Under the pieces are notes generated by a model. That model worked only from the letters and a program-made list of their open reading frames with translations. It searched no databases and was not told where the DNA came from. Shown piece after piece: positions 9,903 through 17,201 of a stretch of 64,000 bases of DNA. This stretch comes from Phaeospirillum sp. Its GTDB lineage: Bacteria; Pseudomonadota; Alphaproteobacteria; Rhodospirillales; Magnetospirillaceae. The DNA is taken from contig JAUSFB010000013.1 of assembly GCA_030651575.1 (NCBI GenBank), forward strand, positions 1 to 64,000. Direction: 5' to 3'. Both the position numbers and the translations under genes were made by a program. Position 1 is the stretch's first letter. Every line of letters begins with the position of its first letter.

Positions 9903-9930
9903 GATCCGGATCATTTGATCCGGATCATTT
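9903..9930 (+). repeat. Two tandem copies of a 14-bp unit upstream of secY
   Basis: GATCCGGATCATTT occurs twice head to tail, each copy containing the palindrome GATCCGGATC. It lies in the rplO-secY gap, about 85 nt before the secY start. A role as a protein-binding site is possible but not shown. Confidence 0.6.
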
Positions 9931-10015
9931 GACAAATTCAGGATTTGTGGTGCGGTAGCGAGCGTCGAAGTCGGCACCGTGAACCGGACCGGCACCACCA
10001 ACCCCGGAGTATGGC

Positions 10016-11359
10016 ATGGCCTCCGCTGCCGAGCAGCTCGCCGCGAATTTGAACTTTGGTGTGCTCGCGAAGGCGACCGACCTCAAGAAGAGGATCTGGT
10101 TCACCCTCGGGGCTCTCATCGTCTATCGTCTCGGAACCTGGATTCCCTTGCCGGGCGTCGATCCTCAAGTGCTTGGCGACCTGTTCAAGCAGAGCGGGGG
10201 CGGCATCTTGGGCATGTTCGACATGCTGGCCGGCGGTGCGCTGCACCGTATGACCATCTTCGCGTTGAACATCATGCCGTATATCTCGGCCTCCATCATC
10301 CTCCAGTTGATGACCACCGTGGTCCCCAGCCTGGAAGCGGTGAAGAAGGAAGGCGAGGCCGGCCGCAAGAAGATCAATCAGTATACCCGCTATCTCACCG
10401 TGATTATCGCCGCGTTCCAGGCCTACGGCATCGCCGTCGGTCTTGAGAGCATGACCAGTTCGCGCGGTTCGGCGGTGATGATCGACAATTCCATGCTGTT
10501 CCGCTTCACCGCTGTGGTGACGCTGACCGGCGGCACCATGTTTCTGATGTGGCTGGGCGAGCAGATCACGGCGCGCGGCATCGGCCAGGGTACGTCGCTG
10601 ATCATCATGGCCGGCATCGTGGCCGAGTTGCCGATGGCGATCATGAACACCCTGGAGTTGGGCCGGACCGGCGCCCTTCCGGTCCTGGTGATCATCGGGA
10701 TCCTGATCATGTCGGTGGCGGTGATCGCCTTCATCGTCTACATGGAACGCGCCCAGCGGCGGATCATCGTTCAGTATCCCAAGCGCCAGGTCGGCAATAA
10801 GATGTTCGGCGGCGAATCGTCGCACCTTCCGCTCAAGGTCAATACCTCGGGCGTGATTCCGCCGATCTTCGCCAGCTCGATCCTGCTGATGCCGGTGACC
10901 ATCGCCCAGTTTGCGTCCCAGGGCGGCCCGGAATGGCTGACCTCCTTTGCCGCGATCATGGGGCGTGGGCAGCCGCTCTATATCACCATGTATCTGGCCC
11001 TGATCGTTTTCTTTGCTTTCTTCTATACCGCTGTCGTGTTCAATCCCGTGGATACGGCGGAGAATCTGAAGAAGTACGGTGGGTTCATTCCCGGCATCCG
11101 TCCCGGCAAGAACACGGCCGAATACCTGGACTACGTTTTGACGCGTCTGACCGTCGCTGGCGCCGCCTATCTGTCGATCCTGTCGATCTTGCCTGAGCTG
11201 CTGATCTCGAAGTGGTCCGTGCCGTTTTACTTTGGCGGCACCAGCCTGTTGATCGTGGTCTCGGTAACATTGGATACGGTGGCTCAGGTCCAGTCGCATC
11301 TGTTGGCACATCAGTATGAGGGGCTCATCAAGAAGTCCCGCCTTAGGGGTAGGCGCTAG
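10016..11359 (+). CDS. secY: Preprotein translocase subunit SecY
   Basis: A 447-residue polytopic inner-membrane protein with about ten hydrophobic segments, forming the protein-conducting channel with SecE and SecG. Motifs include the first-helix region KRIWFTLGALIVYRLG, the plug-region GGGILGMFDML, and the cytoplasmic loop MERAQRRIIVQYPKRQVG. The C-terminal block with RGRR is typical. It sits between rplO and adk as in many bacteria; the 160-nt upstream gap suggests some independent control. Confidence 0.97.
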   Translation: MASAAEQLAANLNFGVLAKATDLKKRIWFTLGALIVYRLGTWIPLPGVDPQVLGDLFKQSGGGILGMFDMLAGGALHRMTIFALNIMPYISASIILQLMTTVVPSLEAVKKEGEAGRKKINQYTRYLTVIIAAFQAYGIAVGLESMTSSRGSAVMIDNSMLFRFTAVVTLTGGTMFLMWLGEQITARGIGQGTSLIIMAGIVAELPMAIMNTLELGRTGALPVLVIIGILIMSVAVIAFIVYMERAQRRIIVQYPKRQVGNKMFGGESSHLPLKVNTSGVIPPIFASSILLMPVTIAQFASQGGPEWLTSFAAIMGRGQPLYITMYLALIVFFAFFYTAVVFNPVDTAENLKKYGGFIPGIRPGKNTAEYLDYVLTRLTVAGAAYLSILSILPELLISKWSVPFYFGGTSLLIVVSVTLDTVAQVQSHLLAHQYEGLIKKSRLRGRR

Positions 11360-11389
11360 GCACTCAAGAAAAGCAATGGGAGACATCTG

Positions 11390-12043
11390 ATGAATCTCGT
11401 TCTGTTGGGTCCGCCCGGCGGCGGCAAGGGAACCCAAGCCAAGCGTTTGCAAGACAAGTATGGCTTGGTTCAGCTCTCGACCGGTGACATGCTGCGAGCC
11501 GCGGCTGCGTCGGGTTCGGATGTGGGAAAGCGGGCGAAGGCGGTGATGGATGCCGGGCAATTGGTGTCCGATGAGATCGTCATCGCCATCATCGACGAGC
11601 GGCTGGATCAGCCTGACATGGCCAGCGGCGCCATCTTCGACGGCTTTCCCCGCACGTTGGCCCAGGCCGAGGCGCTGGACGCCATGATGGCTCGCAAGGG
11701 CAAGAAGCTGGATTTCGCCATCGAGATCCGGGTGCCGGACGATTACATCGTCGAGCGCATCACGGGCCGCTTTACCTGCGGCAAGTGCGGCGCTGGCTAC
11801 CATGAGAAGTTCCAGCAGCCCAAAGTTGCCGGACAATGTGATTCCTGCGGCGCCACCGCGTTCGTGCGCCGCCCCGACGACAATGTGGAGACCGTGAACA
11901 AGCGGCTCGAAGCCTATCACGCCCAGACCGCTCCGTTGCTGCCCCACTACGACAAAAGGGGCGCGCTGAAGCTGGTGGACGGCACCATGGACATCGCCGA
12001 CGTTACCCGAGAACTCGAGGCATTGCTCGATTCGACGCGATAA
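11390..12043 (+). CDS. adk: Adenylate kinase, zinc-LID type
   Basis: A 217-residue cytoplasmic enzyme catalysing ATP + AMP = 2 ADP. The P-loop GPPGGGKGTQAKRL (residues 7-20) and DGFPRTLAQAEAL are intact. The LID domain carries CGKC and CDSC pairs (FTCGKCGAGY and GQCDSCGATAF), the four-Cys zinc-binding type rather than the Cys-free E. coli type. It follows secY by 30 nt; a 170-nt gap with a promoter follows. Confidence 0.97.
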   Translation: MNLVLLGPPGGGKGTQAKRLQDKYGLVQLSTGDMLRAAAASGSDVGKRAKAVMDAGQLVSDEIVIAIIDERLDQPDMASGAIFDGFPRTLAQAEALDAMMARKGKKLDFAIEIRVPDDYIVERITGRFTCGKCGAGYHEKFQQPKVAGQCDSCGATAFVRRPDDNVETVNKRLEAYHAQTAPLLPHYDKRGALKLVDGTMDIADVTRELEALLDSTR

Positions 12044-12075
12044 CGGCTTTGGTGTAAAAAGATGGGGTGAAACGG

Positions 12076-12103
12076 TTGACTCTCGACCGATACACCCTAT
12101 AAT
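12076..12103 (+). promoter_or_regulatory. Candidate sigma70 promoter for rpsM-rpsK-rpoA-rplQ
   Basis: TTGACT (12076-12081) and a perfect TATAAT (12098-12103) are separated by 16 bp in the adk-rpsM gap, predicting a start near 12110. It would allow the alpha operon to be transcribed independently of the upstream ribosomal genes. Confidence 0.7.
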
Positions 12104-12213
12104 CCCGCACCTTCGGTTTCCCCCGTCGTGGGAGAGGCCTGGAGTTGTGTTTTTTCGGTAATGGCTCCGGGCGCATCATGGCGCGGACTTTTTGTGTGAA
12201 GGAGTAACCAGCT

Positions 12214-12591
12214 TTGGCTCGTATCGCTGGCGTCAATATTCCGACCAATAAGCGCGTTCTCATCGCGCTCACCTACATTCATGGCATCGGCCGCGCCAAG
12301 GCGCAGAAGATCACCAGTTCGCTGGGGATTCCCGTTGACCGGCGCGTCAATCAGCTGTCCGACGACGAAGTGCTGAAGATTCGCGAACTGATCGACCGCG
12401 ACTATCAGGTCGAGGGTGATCTGCGCCGCAATGTCGCCATGCACATCAAGCGTCTGATGGACCTGGGCTGCTATCGCGGCCTGCGTCATCGTCGCGGCCT
12501 GCCGGTGCGTGGTCAGCGGACCCACACCAACGCTCGTACCCGCAAGGGTCCGGCGAAGCCGATTGCCGGCAAAAAGAAAGTTACGAAGTAA
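12214..12591 (+). CDS. rpsM: 30S ribosomal protein S13
   Basis: A 125-residue S13 whose start codon is TTG: the only codon giving the conserved [10 protein letters not shown]-terminus is TTG at 12214, 7 nt after GGAGTAA. The motifs [37 protein letters not shown] and the Lys-rich tail are normal. S13 contacts S19 and P-site tRNA. It is the first gene after the internal promoter. Confidence 0.96.
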   Translation: MARIAGVNIPTNKRVLIALTYIHGIGRAKAQKITSSLGIPVDRRVNQLSDDEVLKIRELIDRDYQVEGDLRRNVAMHIKRLMDLGCYRGLRHRRGLPVRGQRTHTNARTRKGPAKPIAGKKKVTK

Positions 12592-12603
12592 GGAATACCT
12601 CAG

Positions 12604-12999
12604 ATGGCAAAGCCTGCTGCTGCCGCGCGCCCCCGTCGTCGCGAGCGCAAGAACATTACGTCGGGCGTGGCGCATGTGAATGCCACGTTCAACAACACCA
12701 TGGTCACCATCACCGACGCCCAGGGAAACACCATTTCCTGGTCCTCGTCCGGCACGCAGGGCTTCAAGGGCTCGCGCAAGTCGACTCCTTACGCCGCCCA
12801 GATGGCGGCCGAGGATGCGGGGCGCAAGGCTTCCGAGCACGGCATGCGTACTCTGGAGGTCGAAGTGAAAGGCCCCGGCGCCGGTCGCGAGTCGGCTCTG
12901 CGCGCGTTGCAGGCGGTTGGTTTCCAGATCACCTCGATCCGTGACGTTACGCCGATCCCGCATAACGGGTGCCGGCCGCGCAAGCGTCGTCGCGTCTAG
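12604..12999 (+). CDS. rpsK: 30S ribosomal protein S11
   Basis: A 131-residue S11. The conserved [33 protein letters not shown] and the C-terminal [13 protein letters not shown]-type end (here [14 protein letters not shown]) are present. It forms the 30S platform with S6/S18. The 108-nt gap to rpoA holds no recognised gene. Confidence 0.97.
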   Translation: MAKPAAAARPRRRERKNITSGVAHVNATFNNTMVTITDAQGNTISWSSSGTQGFKGSRKSTPYAAQMAAEDAGRKASEHGMRTLEVEVKGPGAGRESALRALQAVGFQITSIRDVTPIPHNGCRPRKRRRV

Positions 13000-13107
13000 T
13001 CGAGTTTTCCACGGGACTTCGGTCTGCCGCTGGCTTCCCCGTTTCGAGGAAGTTCGGCGGCACCGTCGTTCTCCTTCGTCATTCGTTCCTAGCATGAGGT
13101 CACACCC

Positions 13108-14124
13108 GTGATTCAGAAGAATTGGCAGGAACTGATTAAGCCCAATAAGCTCAATGTCGAGCCCGGGGCCGATCCGCTGCGTATTGCCACCGCCGTTGCC
13201 GAGCCGCTGGAGCGTGGCTTTGGCATGACGCTCGGCAATTCTCTTCGTCGTGTGCTGCTGTCCTCGTTGCAAGGGGCCGCCGTCACCGCCATTCAGATCG
13301 ACGGCGTTCTGCACGAATTCTCGTCGATCCCCGGCGTTCGTGAAGACGTCACCGACATCATCCTCAATATCAAGACCCTCGGCCTGCGCATGCATGGCGA
13401 GGGGCCGAAGCGCATGCATCTGCGTGCCGTCGGTCCGGGCGAAGTCACCGCCGGCCTGATCGAAGTCGGCCACGATATCGAGATCATGGACCCCGATCTG
13501 GTGCTGTGCACCCTGGACGAGGGCGCCAAGCTCAATATCGAGTTCACGGTCGAGACCGGCAAGGGCTACGTTCCCGCGTCGCAGAATCGTCCCGAGGATT
13601 CGCCGATCGGCCTGATCCCGATCGATGCCATCTTCTCGCCGGTGCGCAAGGTCGCGTACAAGGTCGAGAATACCCGCGTCGGTCAGGTCACTGATTATGA
13701 CCGCCTGTCTATGACCATCGAGACCAACGGCGCCGTGACGCCGGAGGATGCGGTGGCTCTGTCGGCGCGGATTCTGCAAGACCAGTTGCAGTTGTTCATC
13801 AACTTCGAAGAGCCGACCGCGGTCGTCGAGGAAGAGAAGAAGGACGAACTGCCCTTCAACAAGAACCTGCTGCGCAAGGTTGACGAGCTTGAACTGTCGG
13901 TCCGTTCGGCCAATTGCCTCAAGAACGACAACATCATCTATATCGGCGATTTGGTCCAAAAGACCGAGGCCGAGATGCTCCGCACCCCCAATTTCGGTCG
14001 CAAGTCGCTGAACGAGATCAAGGAAGTGCTGGCGCAGATGGGGCTCCATCTCGGCATGGAAATTCCCAACTGGCCGCCGGAGAACATCGAAGAGCTCGCC
14101 AAGAAGCTGGAAGAGCCCTACTGA
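13108..14124 (+). CDS. rpoA: RNA polymerase alpha subunit
   Basis: A 338-residue RpoA with a GTG start at 13108, chosen because the family begins at [19 protein letters not shown]. The N-terminal dimerisation domain contains [20 protein letters not shown]. After a charged linker ([10 protein letters not shown], about residues 245-255) the C-terminal domain has the helix-hairpin-helix region with [18 protein letters not shown] that contacts UP elements and activators. It lies between rpsK and rplQ. Confidence 0.98.
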   Translation: MIQKNWQELIKPNKLNVEPGADPLRIATAVAEPLERGFGMTLGNSLRRVLLSSLQGAAVTAIQIDGVLHEFSSIPGVREDVTDIILNIKTLGLRMHGEGPKRMHLRAVGPGEVTAGLIEVGHDIEIMDPDLVLCTLDEGAKLNIEFTVETGKGYVPASQNRPEDSPIGLIPIDAIFSPVRKVAYKVENTRVGQVTDYDRLSMTIETNGAVTPEDAVALSARILQDQLQLFINFEEPTAVVEEEKKDELPFNKNLLRKVDELELSVRSANCLKNDNIIYIGDLVQKTEAEMLRTPNFGRKSLNEIKEVLAQMGLHLGMEIPNWPPENIEELAKKLEEPY

Positions 14125-14141
14125 GGTTCGCCTTCACCCAA

Positions 14142-14174
14142 CACCCCCGGATAACCTCCGGGGGTGACGGTTTT
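14142..14174 (+). terminator. Terminator-like hairpin between rpoA and rplQ
   Basis: CACCCCCGG (14142-14150) pairs perfectly with CCGGGGGTG (14158-14166), followed by ACGGTTTT. It is 18 nt after the rpoA stop, inside a polycistronic unit, so it may partly terminate or act as an RNA-processing signal that lowers rplQ expression. Confidence 0.55.
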
Positions 14175-14284
14175 GTACCCATGGGCCGGTCTGGCCCGCC
14201 CGCGCCGTTCTCCGCCCAGGCGGTGGCTGTCGCGGTTGTTCCATCGGTCTCGCCCGGCGAGGCCAAGCGACGAGGAGAGTTTTC

Positions 14285-14704
14285 ATGCGTCATGGTATGT
14301 CCGGCCGCAAGCTTAACCGCGATAAGTCGGCCCGTAAGGCTTTGTTCGTCAGCTTGGCGAACGCCCTGTTGAAGCACGAGCAGATCAAGACCACCCTGCC
14401 GAAGGCCAAGGATCTGCGTCCGATCGTCGAGAAGCTGATCACCCTTGGCAAGCGCGGCGATCTGCATGCCCGCCGTCAGGCTTATGCCTTCCTGCGCGAT
14501 GATAAGGTGATCTCCAAGCTGTTCGCCGTCATCGGCCCGCGTTACAAGGAACGTCAGGGCGGCTACTGCCGTGTGCTGAAGGCCGGCTTCCGCTATGGCG
14601 ATTGTGCCCCGATGGCCTTCATCGAGCTGGTCGATCGCGATCCGGCCGCCAAGGGCCTCGACTCCGGCCCGACCGCCGCTAAGGGCGACGAATCCGAGGA
14701 TTAG
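14285..14704 (+). CDS. rplQ: 50S ribosomal protein L17
   Basis: A 139-residue L17 starting [20 protein letters not shown], with [22 protein letters not shown]. This block is diagnostic. The C-terminal 20 residues are an acidic extension (AAKGDESED). It is the last gene of the ribosomal cluster and is followed by a terminator. Unlike the other alpha-operon genes it is preceded by 160 nt of non-coding DNA with a hairpin. Confidence 0.97.
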   Translation: MRHGMSGRKLNRDKSARKALFVSLANALLKHEQIKTTLPKAKDLRPIVEKLITLGKRGDLHARRQAYAFLRDDKVISKLFAVIGPRYKERQGGYCRVLKAGFRYGDCAPMAFIELVDRDPAAKGLDSGPTAAKGDESED

Positions 14705-14731
14705 TCCTTTCGGGTTTGGGTTAGAACAGAT

Positions 14732-14759
14732 AAGCCCCGCTGGTTTCCGGCGGGGCTTA
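14732..14759 (+). terminator. Terminator at the end of the ribosomal cluster
   Basis: AAGCCCCGC / GCGGGGCTT separated by TGGTTTCCG, followed by ATTTAT. It lies 28 nt after the rplQ stop. The stem is symmetrical and could also terminate transcripts arriving from the feo genes on the minus strand. Confidence 0.75.
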
Positions 14760-14795
14760 TTTATGAATAAGGATAATCGGCGGCCCGGTCCACGA

Positions 14796-14936
14796 TCAGC
14801 CGCCGCCGCACTTGGTGCAGCCGCCGCAACCGCCGGTCTTCTGGCTTCGCCGCTTGCTGGTCCAGCGCCAGATCCGCAATCCGATCCAGCCGGCCGAGGC
14901 CGTGACGATCAGGGTGGCCGCGATCTGTTGGATCAT
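14796..14936 (-). CDS. FeoB-associated Cys-rich membrane peptide
   Basis: A 46-residue ORF 6 nt downstream of feoB on the same strand. It has an N-terminal hydrophobic segment (about residues 5-22, QIAATLIVTASAGWIGLRIW), a basic stretch (SKRRSQK) and a C-terminal CGGCTKCGGG. This layout matches the small FeoB-associated Cys-rich proteins that follow feoB in many genomes and may replace FeoC; the Cys residues could bind iron. A GGAGG sequence inside the feoB end precedes its ATG. Family placement rests on layout and context only. Confidence 0.8.
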   Translation of the reverse strand: MIQQIAATLIVTASAGWIGLRIWRWTSKRRSQKTGGCGGCTKCGGG

Positions 14937-14942
14937 GGCGGT

Positions 14943-16832
14943 TCAGCCTCCGAATACCGCCACCGCGACACGATAGGTGACGAAGGCGGCGAGATAGGCA
15001 AGGCCGGTCAGGACGACAAACATCACCGTCGGCCAGAGTAGGGAGTTCAGTTCGCGCCGCACAACGCCCAGGGTGGCGATGCACTGGGGGGCGAAAACGT
15101 ACCAGGCCAGCAGCGACAGGGCGGTGGGCAGGCTCCACGACGCCGCCAGCAGGCCGCCCAGCGAGGAGCGGAGCGAATCGCCGCTGCCGCTGAGGGCGTA
15201 GATGGTGCCCAGCACCCCCACCGCCACTTCGCGGGCCGCCATGCCCGGCACCAGCGCCACCGCGATCTGCCAGTTGAAGCCGATGGGAGCAAGGACGGGT
15301 TCGATGGCGTGGCCGATCATGCCGGCGATGGAATAGTGGATGGCCGGCTCGGTGGCGCCGGGCGGAGCGCCGGGGAAACTGGCCAGGAACCAGATTACCA
15401 CCATCAGGGCGAAGATGGTGGTGCCGGCGCGGGTCAGGAAGGCCTTGGCCCGCTCGAACAGCCCCAGGGCGACGTTGCGCGGACGGGGGATGCGGTAGGC
15501 GGGCAACTGCATCAGCAGCGGCTCGCGCGCTCCGTGCAGGACGGTGCGTTTCAGCACGAAGGCCACCACCAGCGCCGACAGGATGCCGGCGGCGTAAAGC
15601 GTGAACATCACCAGCCCAGGCAGGCCAATCCAGCCGCCCAGAACATCGCGTTGGGGCACGAAGGCGGCGATGATCAGGGTATAAACCGGCAGGCGGGCCG
15701 AGCAGGTCATCAACGGCGCGATCATGATGGTGGCGATGCGGTCGGCGCGGTTTTCGATGGTCCGGGCGGCCATGATGCCGGGAACGGCGCAGGCGAAGCT
15801 GGACAGTAATGGGATGAAGGCGCGGCCGTGCAGTCCTACTCCCCCCATCAGGCGGTCGAGCAGGAAGGCGGCGCGGGCCATATAGCCCGAATCCTCCAAC
15901 AGCTGAATAAACAAAAACAGCACCACGATCTGAGGCAGGAAGATCACCACGCTGCCGACGCCGGCGATGACGCCATCGGTCAGCAGGCTGCGCAGTGGCC
16001 CTTCCTCCAGGGAGGCGTCCACCAGCCCCTTGACCATGGTCAGGCCGGCATCGATCAGCTCCATGGGAAGCCGCGCCCAGGTGAACACCGCCTGGAACAT
16101 CAGGAACAGCAACGCCAGCAAGATCGCCAATCCCGCCGCAGGATGCAGCAGCACGGTGTCTATGCGGTGGCTCGCCCGGTGGGGGCGGGCGGGAGAACTG
16201 ACGGCCTGGGCGATGATGCGTTCGACTTCGCGGTGATAGTCGCGCAGATCGTGGGCGCTGGGTTCACTCCAGCCGCACTGGGCGTGAACCGGGGCGAAGC
16301 CCTCGGTCTCGGCGATCTGGATGGTGCGGTCGATCTGGTCAAGCAGCCTTTGAATGCCGCCGGTCTGGATGGCCACGGCGGGCACCACCGGGATTCCCAG
16401 CGCGGCCGACAGCTCGGCGGCATCAATGGCCACTCCTTGCTTATCGGCCTCGTCCATCATGTTGAGGGCCAGGATGAGGGGGCGGCCCAGCTTCTTCAGT
16501 TCCAGTACCAGCCGCAGGTTCAAGCGCAGATTGGTGGCGTCGGCGACGCAGACGATGGCCTCGGGGACCTCTTCATCCTCCATCCGCCCCAGCACCACGT
16601 CGCGGGTGACTTCTTCGTCGGGCGAGCGGGCGCGCAGGGAATAGGTGCCGGGCAGGTCGATCACCTTGACCCTCGTCCCGGCGGGGCTGATGAACAGCCC
16701 TTCCTTGCGCTCCACCGTGACGCCGGCATAGTTGGCGACCTTTTGGCGCGCCCCGGTCATGGCGTTGAACAGCGCCGTCTTGCCGCAGTTGGGATTGCCG
16801 ACCAAAGCGATGCGGGGAGGGGAGGTTTTCAC
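14943..16832 (-). CDS. feoB: Ferrous iron transport protein B
   Basis: A 629-residue inner-membrane Fe(II) transporter. The N-terminal G domain has G1 GNPNCGKT (residues 12-19), G3 DLPGTYSL and G4 NMMD; a helical spacer follows, then the permease domain with two Gate motifs and hydrophobic segments such as VVIFLPQIVVLFLFIQLLE. It is shorter than the 773-residue E. coli protein, mainly at the C-terminus. The ATG overlaps the feoA stop by 4 nt, implying coupling. A Fur-like site lies upstream of feoA. Confidence 0.96.
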   Translation of the reverse strand: MKTSPPRIALVGNPNCGKTALFNAMTGARQKVANYAGVTVERKEGLFISPAGTRVKVIDLPGTYSLRARSPDEEVTRDVVLGRMEDEEVPEAIVCVADATNLRLNLRLVLELKKLGRPLILALNMMDEADKQGVAIDAAELSAALGIPVVPAVAIQTGGIQRLLDQIDRTIQIAETEGFAPVHAQCGWSEPSAHDLRDYHREVERIIAQAVSSPARPHRASHRIDTVLLHPAAGLAILLALLFLMFQAVFTWARLPMELIDAGLTMVKGLVDASLEEGPLRSLLTDGVIAGVGSVVIFLPQIVVLFLFIQLLEDSGYMARAAFLLDRLMGGVGLHGRAFIPLLSSFACAVPGIMAARTIENRADRIATIMIAPLMTCSARLPVYTLIIAAFVPQRDVLGGWIGLPGLVMFTLYAAGILSALVVAFVLKRTVLHGAREPLLMQLPAYRIPRPRNVALGLFERAKAFLTRAGTTIFALMVVIWFLASFPGAPPGATEPAIHYSIAGMIGHAIEPVLAPIGFNWQIAVALVPGMAAREVAVGVLGTIYALSGSGDSLRSSLGGLLAASWSLPTALSLLAWYVFAPQCIATLGVVRRELNSLLWPTVMFVVLTGLAYLAAFVTYRVAVAVFGG

Positions 16833-17128
16833 GCCGATGGCTCGATCACCTGGACGAAGACCGCGTCGGCTTCGGCCCGACGCAGGGCGACGGTGTGGTC
16901 GTTGACCCGAACCGCCATGGGGTCGCGGCGGGGAAAGCCTTCGTGCAGCACTTCGATCCGGGCGCCTTCCACCAGCCCCATCTCGATCAGCCGCCGCTCT
17001 AATTCGCCAGCCGGCAGGGGGGTGGCGATCCCGGTTTCATCGAGGCCGACGATCTCGGCCCGAGCCGTCTTGCCAAGGCTGCCCAGCCTGATCGTGTCCG
17101 GGGTCATCGGTCGCAAATGAGGGTGCAT
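16829..17128 (-). CDS. feoA: Ferrous iron transport protein A
   Basis: A 99-residue cytoplasmic SH3-fold protein that interacts with FeoB. The family pattern is seen in ELERRLIEMGLVEGARIEVLHEG and the C-terminal VNDHTVALRRAEADAVFV. The ATG at 17128 is chosen because AAGGAG lies 8 nt upstream; two further ATG codons at 17149 and 17152 would put the start before that site. It heads the feoAB operon and overlaps feoB by 4 nt. Confidence 0.92.
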   Translation of the reverse strand: MHPHLRPMTPDTIRLGSLGKTARAEIVGLDETGIATPLPAGELERRLIEMGLVEGARIEVLHEGFPRRDPMAVRVNDHTVALRRAEADAVFVQVIEPSA

Positions 17129-17170
17129 CGCATCATCTCCTTGTCCCATCATAGGGGCAAGTTTCGCGCT

Positions 17171-17185
17171 TGCAAATCATTCGCG
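17171..17185. promoter_or_regulatory. Candidate Fur-type operator upstream of feoA
   Basis: TGCAAAT-C-ATTCGCG is an imperfect 7-1-7 inverted repeat (matched at 5 of 7 pairs) located about 45 nt before the feoA start, in the 73-nt gap between the glycosyltransferase gene and feoA. Spacing and position suit an iron-responsive Fur/Irr operator; the assignment is by eye. Confidence 0.4.
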
Positions 17186-17201
17186 CCGATAGCCGCTGAT
17201 T

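Noticed and set aside
9938-14049. Minus-strand frames of 669 and 650 codons antisense to secY-adk and rpsM-rpoA
   Set aside because: Shadow frames opposite conserved genes, with low-complexity His/Asp/Gly-rich translations and no ribosome-binding sites.
14761-15138. 125-codon minus-strand frame at the feoB end
   Set aside because: It is out of frame with feoB and the Cys-rich peptide and is Arg/His-rich, typical of a shadow.
15828-17120. 430-codon plus-strand frame antisense to feoB/feoA
   Set aside because: Antisense to well-defined feoAB, with a Gln/Gly/His-rich translation lacking motifs.
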